A DNA stretch of 6,611 bases. Source: an uncultured bacterium. Its GTDB lineage: Bacteria; Bacillota; Clostridia; Oscillospirales; Oscillospiraceae. Location of the stretch: positions 1-6,611 of the forward strand of contig CAJMQD010000053.1 of the NCBI GenBank assembly GCA_905215425.1. The letters are read 5' to 3'. Position numbers and translations under genes: made by a program. This document shows positions 1 through 6,141 of this stretch, one piece after another. Below the pieces are notes generated by a model. It was not told the DNA's origin and ran no database searches. It saw only the letters and a list, made by a program, of their open reading frames with translations. Position 1 is the first letter of the stretch, and each line of letters begins with the position of its first letter.

Positions 1-567
1 TCTCTCTACGACAAATATAAACTCAAGCGGGTGTTTTACTCCGCCTATATGCCCGTGTCCCACAGCCCCCTGCTGCCCGCGCCCGACGGCTTCCGCCCGC
101 CCCTCCAGCGGGAGCACCGCCTCTACCAGGCGGACTGGCTGCTGCGATTTTACGGCTTTCGGGCAGAGGAGCTGCTGGACGAGGCCCAGCCCGACCTGGA
201 CCCCCGGCTGGACCCCAAGTGCTGCTGGGCTCTGCGGCACCTGGAGTTCTTCCCCGTAGAGGTCAACCGGGCAGACTACGAAGCTCTGCTGCGGGTGCCG
301 GGAGTTGGAGTGACCAGCGCCCAGCGCATCCTCACCGCCCGCCGGGTGGGGCCCCTGAACTTCGAGGGGCTGAAGCGCCTGGGCGTAGTGCTGAAGCGGG
401 CCCAGTATTTCCTCACCTGCTCCGGCCGCCCCATGGTGGGCCTGCGGGTGCGGGAGGACGGCCTGCTCCGCCATCTGCTGGCCCTGGAGGGCCCTCAGGA
501 GCAGTCTTATGGGCAGCAGCTGTCTCTGTTCGACCCGCCCGCTCCGCCTCTCAGGAGGGCCTTATGA
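1..567 (+). CDS. Putative DNA modification/repair radical SAM protein, C-terminal part (5' truncated by window edge)
   Basis: The reading frame is open from base 1, giving 188 residues that end at TGA 565-567. The GTG at 31 lies inside a conserved stretch (KLKRVFYSAYMPV), so it is not the start; the N-terminal radical SAM half with its Fe-S cysteine motif lies off the left edge. Visible parts, numbered from base 1, are the conserved REHRLYQADWLLRFYGF segment (residues 37-53), a helix-hairpin-helix-like region at about 86-140 with the hairpin PGVG at 100-103 (a non-specific DNA-binding fold), and a C-terminal tail with QLSLF at 173-177, the consensus bacterial sliding-clamp-binding pentapeptide. 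I recognise the family as TIGR03916 (radical SAM protein linked to uracil-DNA glycosylase-like proteins), usually about 400 residues and found beside a TIGR03915-type partner, as here. Its reaction is unknown to me; a role in DNA repair or modification is inferred from HhH, clamp motif and partner. The stop overlaps the next start (ATGA), indicating translational coupling. Confidence 0.85.
   Translation, partial: SLYDKYKLKRVFYSAYMPVSHSPLLPAPDGFRPPLQREHRLYQADWLLRFYGFRAEELLDEAQPDLDPRLDPKCCWALRHLEFFPVEVNRADYEALLRVPGVGVTSAQRILTARRVGPLNFEGLKRLGVVLKRAQYFLTCSGRPMVGLRVREDGLLRHLLALEGPQEQSYGQQLSLFDPPAPPLRRAL
553..558 (+). promoter_or_regulatory. Ribosome binding site of the DUF4130 gene
   Basis: AGGAGG lies 5 bases before the ATG at 564-566, inside the last codons of the upstream radical SAM gene. 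It fixes the start of the downstream gene and rules out the longer open frame that begins at 219, which only shadows the upstream gene. Confidence 0.8.
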
Positions 568-1343
568 ACTGGACTCAGGTCGCCTACCGCTACGACGGCA
601 GCTTTGCAGGTTTTCTCACCTGTGTCTACGAAGCCTATGTGAATCGAGAGGCTCCCATAGACTTCCGCCCGGACGCCTGCCCTCTATGCTCCCTGTACCC
701 GGAACGCACCGTGGTCACCCACCAGAGCCACGCCAAGCGAGTGTTTCGCTCCGTCAAGGAGAAATTCGGCGGGCCGGGGCAGAACATGGTCTCCCGGGGG
801 TTCCTCACCTGCCTGGAGGACAAGGAGCTGTGGCTGTGGCGCTTCATTCAGCTGGGATATGAGCAGGGCCCTTCCGTCACCAAACATCTGGCCGACCCCA
901 CGGTGGACCGGGTGCGCCGGGCGGTGCAGCATCTGAACAACGAGGCCCACCTGCTCACCGGCTTCGTCCGCTTCTCTGACGTCGGCGGCGTACTGGCCGG
1001 TGAGATCACCCCTAAAAACCGGGTGTTGCCCCTTCTTCGCCCCCATTTCTGCGGGCGGCTGTCCACCGAGTCCTTTATTCTCTACGACCACACCCACCGG
1101 GAGGCTCTGTTTGCCCAGCCCGGCCGCTGGGCCATTCTGCCCGTAGACGACTTCCACCTGGGGCCGCCCAGCGGTGAGGAACGGGCCTTCCGAGAGATGT
1201 GGCGGGCTTTCTACAAGACCGTCTCCATCGAGGGGCGCTACAACCCCAAGTGCCGCCAGACCCACATGCCCAAGCGCTACTGGGGAAACATGACGGAGTT
1301 TCAGACGGATCTTCCGGACGGGCTTTTGCCTCCGGCAAAATAA
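564..1343 (+). CDS. DUF4130 / TIGR03915 family probable DNA metabolism protein
   Basis: A complete protein of 259 residues starting at ATG 564-566, with a 4-base ATGA overlap with the radical SAM gene. Family hallmarks are the N-terminal YRYDGSFAGFLTCVYEAY segment (8-25), a central helical region containing VRRAVQHLNNEAHLLTGFVRF (near 117-137), the FILYDHTHREALF strand-turn segment (171-183), and the C-terminal block MPKRYWGNMTEF (235-246) preceded by RYNPK (225-229). There is a Cys-x2-Cys pair at 39/42, but no other clear metal site. Some relatives in other genomes are fused to a uracil-DNA glycosylase-like domain; this one ends at the usual DUF4130 C-terminus and is followed at once by a terminator, so it is the unfused form. 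It presumably works with the radical SAM protein in one DNA-related process, but its activity is unknown. No signal peptide or membrane segment is seen. Family call is firm; function is not. Confidence 0.88.
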   Translation: MNWTQVAYRYDGSFAGFLTCVYEAYVNREAPIDFRPDACPLCSLYPERTVVTHQSHAKRVFRSVKEKFGGPGQNMVSRGFLTCLEDKELWLWRFIQLGYEQGPSVTKHLADPTVDRVRRAVQHLNNEAHLLTGFVRFSDVGGVLAGEITPKNRVLPLLRPHFCGRLSTESFILYDHTHREALFAQPGRWAILPVDDFHLGPPSGEERAFREMWRAFYKTVSIEGRYNPKCRQTHMPKRYWGNMTEFQTDLPDGLLPPAK

Positions 1344-1376
1344 AAGTTTCCAGGCTTGAAAGCCTGGAAACTTTTT
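1342..1376. terminator. Bidirectional rho-independent terminator between convergent genes
   Basis: A perfect inverted repeat pairs 1342-1356 with 1361-1375 (15 base pairs, loop TGAA), with core AGTTTCCAGGCT. On the plus strand it is followed by a run of five T (1372-1376). On the minus strand the hairpin is followed by TTTTATTTT, so it can stop transcripts from both directions. The left arm begins inside the TAA stop (1341-1343) of the DUF4130 gene, and sufU ends only about a dozen bases beyond on the other strand. It is the only intergenic element between the two convergent units. Confidence 0.9.
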
Positions 1377-1387
1377 ATGCTATTACG

Positions 1388-1819
1388 TCACTTTTTCTGC
1401 CCGGTCAGGGCCTCTTTCAGGGTCCGCCAGCCCAGAACGGCACACTTCACCCGGGCCGGCATATGGGCAATATCCCGCAGGGCTCCGGCCTCCTCCAGCC
1501 GTTCGATCTCCTCCTCGCCGGCCTCCCCCTGGATCATCCGCAGGAAGATATCCCCCAGCTTCAGGGCCTCGTCCTTCTTCCTGCCAATGACCATACCCAG
1601 CATGATATCGGCAGAGGCCTGAGAGATGGCGCAGCCGTCCCCCACAAAGGCGCCGTCGGCAATGGTGTCGCCGTCCAGCTTCAGCTTCAGGTAGATGTCG
1701 TCACCGCAGCTGGGGTTGACCCCCTCCAGCACGATGTCTGCATCGGGCAAATCGTGTTTAAACTCCGGGTGAATGTTGTGCTCGGTGAGAATCTCGTTAT
1801 AGAAGCTTCTATTTTCCAT
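1388..1819 (-). CDS. sufU: SufU, zinc-dependent sulfur-transfer protein of the SUF system
   Basis: A protein of 143 residues, about the normal length for SufU. It takes the persulfide sulfur from SufS and passes it on for cluster building by SufBCD in the cytoplasm. The zinc and sulfur-handling residues known from Bacillus subtilis SufU (Cys41, Asp43, Cys66, Cys128) are all present: Cys38 and Asp40 in NPSCGD, Cys63 in GDGCAIS, and Cys126 in RVKCAVLGW. The 62-residue gap between the second and third cysteine includes the insertion that separates SufU from the scaffold IscU. The ATG at 1817-1819 overlaps the end of sufS by 11 bases and has GAGGGAG at 1830-1836, 10 bases upstream, which suggests translational coupling. 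It is the last gene of the operon and ends next to the shared terminator. Older annotations may call it NifU/IscU N-terminal domain protein. Confidence 0.95.
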   Translation of the reverse strand: MENRSFYNEILTEHNIHPEFKHDLPDADIVLEGVNPSCGDDIYLKLKLDGDTIADGAFVGDGCAISQASADIMLGMVIGRKKDEALKLGDIFLRMIQGEAGEEEIERLEEAGALRDIAHMPARVKCAVLGWRTLKEALTGQKK

Positions 1820-3023
1820 ATCCCATACGCTCCCTCAGGGTGGAGATGCTCTCCAGCAGGCGGTCGATCTCCTTCTCCGTATTGTAGAAGGCAATGCTGG
1901 CCCGGGCGGTGGAGGGGTGGCCCAGGTAGGCCAGCAGGGGCTGGGCACAGTGGTGGCCCGCCCGGATGTTCACCCCGTCGGAGGCCAGGATCTGGCCGAT
2001 GTCGTGGGGGTGGACACCGTCCACCGTGAAGGTGACGATACCGTGGTGTTCCTCCGGCTTGTCAGAGCCCAGGATCTGCACATGGGAAATCTGCCGCATG
2101 CCCTCCATGGCCCGGCGGGTCAGCTCCAATTCCCGCTGCTGCATGGCCGCAAAGCCCACCCGGGCCATATAGTCCAGGGCGGCGTGAAGCCCCGCGGCTC
2201 CCGCCGCATTGACGGTGCCCGCCTCGAACTTGTGGGGCAGTTCCGCATAGACCGCCCCCTCCCGGGTAACGGATTCGATCATCTCGCCGCCGGTGAGGAA
2301 GGGGGGCATCTGCTCCAGCAGCTCCTCCCGCCCGTACAGAGCGCCGATTCCCATGGGGCCGTACACCTTATGTCCGGAGAAAGCCAGGAAGTCCGCCCCC
2401 AGGGCCTGCACATCCACCGGCATGTGGGGGGTGCTCTGGGCGCCGTCCACCACCATCACGGCCCCCACCCTATGGGCCAGCTCCGCCACCTGACGAATGG
2501 GATTCTCCCGGCCCAACACGTTGGACACCTGGGTCATGGCTACGATCTTGGTGCGGCGGTTGATGAGGGATTCCACCTTGTTCAGATCCACGCTGCTATC
2601 CAGCTCACACTCGATGAACCGCAGCTTGGCCCCGGTCTGGCGGCACACCATCTGCCAGGGCAGCAGGTTGCTGTGATGCTCCATGATGGACACCAGCACC
2701 TCGTCCCCCGCTTTCACGTTGGCCAAGCCGTAGCTGTACGCCACCAGATTCAGACCCTCGGTGGTATTCCGGGTGAAAATGATCTCCTTGGCGCTGCCCG
2801 CGTTCAGAAATTTCCCCACGGCCTCCCGGCCGTCCTCATAGGCGTCTGTGGCCGCGATGCTCAGGGGATACAGTCCCCGAAGGGGGTTGGCATTGCAGGT
2901 AGTGTAAAACTTTTCCTCCGCATCCAGCACGCACTGGGGCCGCTGCGCTGTGGCCGCGCTGTCCAGATAGGCCACGTCCATATTCGCCAGCAGGGGAAAA
3001 TCTTTTCTGTAATTCAGTTCCAT
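1809..3023 (-). CDS. sufS: SufS, group II cysteine desulfurase (PLP-dependent)
   Basis: A protein of 404 residues that removes sulfur from L-cysteine, giving alanine and an enzyme-bound persulfide. Visible motifs are the PLP lysine Lys219 in SGHK (216-219), Asp193 and Gln196 in VVDGAQ contacting the cofactor, His117 in MEHHSN, the catalytic Cys359 in RAGHHCAQP, and Arg374 in RASIAFYNT, which binds substrate in SufS enzymes. The short loop around Cys359 is the SufS rather than the IscS/NifS form. I chose the ATG at 3021-3023 over one five codons upstream (3036-3038) because GAGGAG at 3031-3036 then sits 7 bases before it, and the protein begins MELNYRKDFP like its relatives. One base separates it from the sufD stop, and its end overlaps sufU. 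The partner acceptor is SufU, encoded next. Confidence 0.96.
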   Translation of the reverse strand: MELNYRKDFPLLANMDVAYLDSAATAQRPQCVLDAEEKFYTTCNANPLRGLYPLSIAATDAYEDGREAVGKFLNAGSAKEIIFTRNTTEGLNLVAYSYGLANVKAGDEVLVSIMEHHSNLLPWQMVCRQTGAKLRFIECELDSSVDLNKVESLINRRTKIVAMTQVSNVLGRENPIRQVAELAHRVGAVMVVDGAQSTPHMPVDVQALGADFLAFSGHKVYGPMGIGALYGREELLEQMPPFLTGGEMIESVTREGAVYAELPHKFEAGTVNAAGAAGLHAALDYMARVGFAAMQQRELELTRRAMEGMRQISHVQILGSDKPEEHHGIVTFTVDGVHPHDIGQILASDGVNIRAGHHCAQPLLAYLGHPSTARASIAFYNTEKEIDRLLESISTLRERMGYGK

Positions 3024-3024
3024 A

Positions 3025-3942
3025 TTACAGCTCCTCATTCAGTCCGTTGATGATCTTCTCTTCGATCTCCCGGTCGCCCACCGCCCGGGCCAGACGCTCA
3101 ATAGACGCCCGGGCCAGGATATTCTCCGCCGTTTGGCGGTCAATGCCCCGGCTTTCAAAGTAGAACAGGGTGTCATCGTCCAGCTCACCGATGGTGGCCC
3201 CGTGATTGCCTGCCACGTTCTCCTCCGCGCACAGGATCAGGGGGACGGTTTTGTTCACCACGTCCTCCCCCAGCATGAGCACGGTCTCCTGCTCGCTGCC
3301 TATGGAGTCGGAGGAGCCCGTCTTAAAGTCGATGGTGCCCCGGAATATCTTCTTTGCGGCGTCCTTCAGGGCTCCGGCGGCGTCGATCCGGCTGGCGGTC
3401 TTTTTTCCATAGTGATCCACCACCAGGTTCATGTCCAGTACCTGCCTGGTCTGGCCCAGATAGCCCATGTCCGCCGTCAGGGCGGAGCCGTCTCCCTTCA
3501 GGGTAAAGCGGCTGTCGGTATACACGTCGCCCCGGCCCAGCAGGACCTGGAGCAGCTCTACGCCGCCCTCCTGCTGGCAGGTACCGGACACCTCATTGCG
3601 CAGGACGGCGTCCTGCTCCGTACCCAGCAGCTGCACCAGACGGACCTTGGCCCCCGGACCTACCTTCATCTGGGTGCGCACCAGCAGGTGCTGCCGGGAG
3701 CGCAGATCCTCATAGACGGTGACCCTGCTGCCCTCGGCCGCGTCCACCACAACACTTTTTTCGCTGTATTCCCCCTCGCCCTGAACGGACAGGCGCACAG
3801 TCTCCTGCCCGCCCGCCTTTGCGGCGATATGGGTCTGCTCCAGTTTTCTGGTGGCCGCCTGATCCCAGGGCAGCGCGGTCTCGTTGACCCCCAGCCGGTT
3901 CCAGGTGCGCACGGGGAGCTGATTGACTAAAATCGTATCCAT
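3025..3942 (-). CDS. sufD: SufD, Fe-S cluster assembly complex subunit (short form)
   Basis: A protein of 305 residues. SufD pairs with SufB on a SufC dimer to form the scaffold complex and is linked to iron entry. The C-terminal part carries the family signature: IDFKTGSSDS (204-213), then CAEENVAGNHGATIGELDDD (238-257) and the FYFESRGI motif (260-267), followed by the helical segment that contacts SufC. His247 in GNHGA corresponds to E. coli SufD His360, implicated in cluster formation at the SufB-SufD interface. The middle is the expected beta-strand-rich region. E. coli and Bacillus SufD exceed 400 residues, so this copy has a much reduced N-terminal helical region; the ATG at 3940-3942 with AAAGGAG 8 bases upstream (3951-3957) and the close sufB stop show that it is complete, not broken. 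The best alternative name is SufB/SufD family protein; order and the His motif favour SufD. Confidence 0.92.
   Translation of the reverse strand: MDTILVNQLPVRTWNRLGVNETALPWDQAATRKLEQTHIAAKAGGQETVRLSVQGEGEYSEKSVVVDAAEGSRVTVYEDLRSRQHLLVRTQMKVGPGAKVRLVQLLGTEQDAVLRNEVSGTCQQEGGVELLQVLLGRGDVYTDSRFTLKGDGSALTADMGYLGQTRQVLDMNLVVDHYGKKTASRIDAAGALKDAAKKIFRGTIDFKTGSSDSIGSEQETVLMLGEDVVNKTVPLILCAEENVAGNHGATIGELDDDTLFYFESRGIDRQTAENILARASIERLARAVGDREIEEKIINGLNEEL
3031..3036 (-). promoter_or_regulatory. Ribosome binding site that decides the sufS start
   Basis: On the minus strand this reads GAGGAG, 7 bases before the ATG at 3021-3023. It is embedded in the final Glu-Glu codons of sufD, so translation of sufS probably depends on ribosomes finishing sufD. 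The alternative upstream ATG at 3036-3038 would overlap this element and has no suitable site of its own. Confidence 0.75.
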
Positions 3943-3963
3943 ATGTTTCGCTCCTTTCCCCGG

Positions 3964-5379
3964 TCAGCCGATGCTGCCCTTCATCTCCAGGCGGATCAGG
4001 TTGTTCATCTCCACTGCGTACTCCAGGGGCAGTTCCTTGGAGACATTATCCGCAAAGCCGCTGACGATCAGGGCCCGGGCGTCCTCCTCGCTCATGCCCC
4101 GGCTCATGAGATAGAACACCGCCTCGTTGCTGATGGCCCCGATCTTGGCCTCGTGGCCGATGGCGGCGTCCCGAGTGCGGATGTCCATGGCGGGGATGGT
4201 ATCGGAGCGGGATTCCGAATCCAGCATCAGGGACTGGCAGGACACGGCGGACTTGGCTCCCTTTGCCCCCTTCTCCACCACCACACTGCTGCGGAAGGTG
4301 CTGATGCCGCCGCTCTTGCTGATGGACCGGGTATTCATATAGCTGCTGGTGTTCCTGCCGATGTGCACCACCTTGGCCCCGGTGTCCAGGTTCTGCCCCG
4401 CTCCGGCGAAGGTGACACCGGTAAACTCCATCCGGGCGTTGTCCCCCTTCAGCACGCTCATGGGGTACAGGCAGCCCACATGGGAACCGAAGGAGCCGGA
4501 CACCCACTCGATGGTGCCGCCCTCCTCCACCAGCGCCCGCTTGGTGTTCAGGTTGTACATATTCTTGGACCAGTTCTCAATGGTGGAGTAGCGCAGCTTG
4601 GCGCCCTTCTTCACATACAGCTCCACACAGCCCGCGTGGAGGTTGGCCACATTGTACTTGGGTGCCGAGCAGCCCTCGATGAAGTGGAGGCTGGCCCCCT
4701 CGTCCACGATGATCAGGGTGTGCTCAAACTGACCGGCCCCCTTGGCGTTCAGCCGGAAATAGGACTGGAGGGGGATGGACAGGTGCACCCCCTTGGGCAC
4801 ATACACGAAGGAGCCGCCGGACCACACCGCCCCGTGGAGGGCGGCAAACTTGTGGTCCCTGGGGGTGACCAGCTTCATGAAGTACTTCTTCACCATGTCG
4901 GCGTACTCCCCGTGAAGGGCGCTCTCCATGTCGGTGTACACCACGCCCTCGGCGGCTACGGAGTCCTTCACGTTGTGATACACCAGCTCCGAGTCATACT
5001 GGGCGCCCACCCCCGCCAGGGACTTTCGCTCCGCCTGGGGGATGCCCAGACGCTCAAACGTGTCCTTAATGTCCTGGGGCACGTTCTCCCAGTTGTTCTG
5101 CATCTTGGTATTGGGACGGACATAGGTGGCGATATGCTCCATGTCCAGGCCCTCGATGGAGGGGCCCCAGTCAGGCACGGGCAGCTCATGGTAAATCTGA
5201 AGCGCCTGCAGCCGGAACTGCTGCATCCACACAGGGTCGTTCTTCTCCTTAGAGAGCTTGTCCACAATGGCCGGGGTCAGGCCCTCCTCCATGCGGTAGG
5301 CGTCGTGCTCCACATCCTTGATGTCATAGACGCTGCGGTCCACGTCCTCCACATAGGTTTTTTCTCTGTTTTCCGCCAT
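3964..5379 (-). CDS. sufB: SufB, Fe-S cluster assembly scaffold subunit
   Basis: A protein of 471 residues, of normal SufB length. It is the core scaffold on which sulfur and iron are assembled with SufC and SufD. The N-terminal helical region contains VYDIKDVEHDAYRMEEGLT (18-36) and WMQQFRLQAL (51-60), both typical of SufB. A beta-helix core follows, with Cys237 in FIEGCSAPKYN aligning with E. coli Cys254, the persulfide acceptor, and the motif YSTIENWS (264-271). Near the C-terminus His409-Glu410 in GHEA match the E. coli His433/Glu434 pair, followed by FYLMSRGM. The position matching E. coli Cys405 is Ser390 (SESRSDTIP), so the usual cysteine at the SufB-SufD interface is absent. The ATG at 5377-5379 has GGAGG (5388-5392) 8 bases upstream, and only 16 bases separate it from the sufC stop. 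It is placed second after sufC, not last as in Bacillus. Confidence 0.96.
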   Translation of the reverse strand: MAENREKTYVEDVDRSVYDIKDVEHDAYRMEEGLTPAIVDKLSKEKNDPVWMQQFRLQALQIYHELPVPDWGPSIEGLDMEHIATYVRPNTKMQNNWENVPQDIKDTFERLGIPQAERKSLAGVGAQYDSELVYHNVKDSVAAEGVVYTDMESALHGEYADMVKKYFMKLVTPRDHKFAALHGAVWSGGSFVYVPKGVHLSIPLQSYFRLNAKGAGQFEHTLIIVDEGASLHFIEGCSAPKYNVANLHAGCVELYVKKGAKLRYSTIENWSKNMYNLNTKRALVEEGGTIEWVSGSFGSHVGCLYPMSVLKGDNARMEFTGVTFAGAGQNLDTGAKVVHIGRNTSSYMNTRSISKSGGISTFRSSVVVEKGAKGAKSAVSCQSLMLDSESRSDTIPAMDIRTRDAAIGHEAKIGAISNEAVFYLMSRGMSEEDARALIVSGFADNVSKELPLEYAVEMNNLIRLEMKGSIG

Positions 5380-5395
5380 TCTTCGATCCTCCGCT

Positions 5396-6139
5396 TTACT
5401 TCAAACTGCCAAATCCGTTCTCGTTGATCTCGTTCACCAGTGCAGCCCCGCCGTTTTTCACCACAACGCCGTTCTCCATCACGTGGGCAGCGTCCACATG
5501 GAGGGCCTCCAGGATGCGGGTAGCGTGGGTGATAATGAGCAGCGAGCCGTGGGTCCGCTCCCGGAACAGGCGCACCCCCTCAGACACGGTGCGCACCGCG
5601 TCCACGTCCAGACCGGAGTCCGTCTCGTCCAGAATGGCCAGCTTGGGCTCCAGCATCAGCATCTGCAAAATCTCCGCCTTCTTTTTCTCGCCGCCGGAGA
5701 AGCCCACGTTCAGGTCCCGCTCGGCGTAGCTCTCGTCCATGGACAGCAGCTTCATGGTCTCGCTCAGCTTTTTCTTGAAGTCCCACAGGCGCAGGCGGCT
5801 GCCTGTCTTCTGTTCCAGCGCGCTGCGGATAAAGGCGCTCAGGGTCACCCCGGGTACCTCCAAAGGGTTCTGGAAGGACAGGAAAATGCCCTTCTTGGCC
5901 CGCTCGTTCACAGGCAGCGCCGTAATATCCTCCCCCTCAAAGAGGATCTGCCCCCCGGTGACTGTATAAGCGGGGTTGCCGGTGATGGCGTAGCCCAGCG
6001 TAGACTTTCCTGTTCCGTTAGGCCCCATAAGCACGTGGGCCTCGTCATAACCAATCGCCAGATCCAGTCCGTGGAGGATCTCTTTGTCCTCCACACATAC
6101 ATGCAGATCCTTTACTTCCAGCAGATTTGCACTCTTCAT
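5396..6139 (-). CDS. sufC: SufC, cytoplasmic ABC-type ATPase of the SUF complex
   Basis: A protein of 247 residues, almost the same length as E. coli SufC (248). It hydrolyses ATP to drive conformational change in SufB-SufD during cluster assembly; it is soluble and not a transporter. Motifs in order are Walker A GPNGTGKST (39-47), the Q-loop Gln90 in LSFQNP, the ABC signature FSGGEKKKAEI (147-157; the run of lysines after SGGE is a SufC mark), Walker B LAILDETDSGLD (168-179, with Asp171 and Glu172), and the H-loop His205 in IITHATRIL. The ATG at 6137-6139 has AAGGAG (6147-6152) 7 bases upstream, and only 2 bases separate it from the stop of the Rrf2 gene, so the two are co-transcribed. Confidence 0.97.
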   Translation of the reverse strand: MKSANLLEVKDLHVCVEDKEILHGLDLAIGYDEAHVLMGPNGTGKSTLGYAITGNPAYTVTGGQILFEGEDITALPVNERAKKGIFLSFQNPLEVPGVTLSAFIRSALEQKTGSRLRLWDFKKKLSETMKLLSMDESYAERDLNVGFSGGEKKKAEILQMLMLEPKLAILDETDSGLDVDAVRTVSEGVRLFRERTHGSLLIITHATRILEALHVDAAHVMENGVVVKNGGAALVNEINENGFGSLK

Positions 6140-6141
6140 AG

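Noticed and set aside
31..33. GTG as the start of the radical SAM gene
   Set aside because: The frame is open to base 1 and the residues across this point are a conserved internal segment, so the gene continues off the left edge.
487..496. Ten-base palindrome GAGGGCCCTC as a possible operator
   Set aside because: It lies inside coding sequence of the radical SAM gene, is not repeated elsewhere in the window, and is easily explained by high GC content.
219..563. An N-terminal extension of the DUF4130 gene, in frame back to an ATG at 219
   Set aside because: The extra residues are Pro/Arg/Gly/Ala-rich out-of-frame reading of the radical SAM gene; the AGGAGG at 553-558 and the conserved N-terminus point to ATG 564.
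3036..3038. ATG at 3036-3038 as the start of sufS
   Set aside because: It gives five extra residues (MRSCN) that are just sufD sequence in another frame, and it overlaps the ribosome site that serves the ATG at 3021-3023.
1917..3050. A long open frame (377 codons) on the plus strand opposite sufS
   Set aside because: Antisense shadow of sufS with skewed composition and no family motif.
4210..4212. Ser390 in SufB as a sign of an inactive gene
   Set aside because: The rest of SufB, the His-Glu pair and the full operon are intact, and similar SufB variants appear to exist in other bacteria, so it is more likely a subtype.
3943..5427. A long open frame (494 codons) on the plus strand opposite sufB
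   Set aside because: It lies antisense to a clear sufB, is rich in His, Gly, Val and Leu as expected for the complement of GC-rich coding sequence, and shows no recognisable domain.
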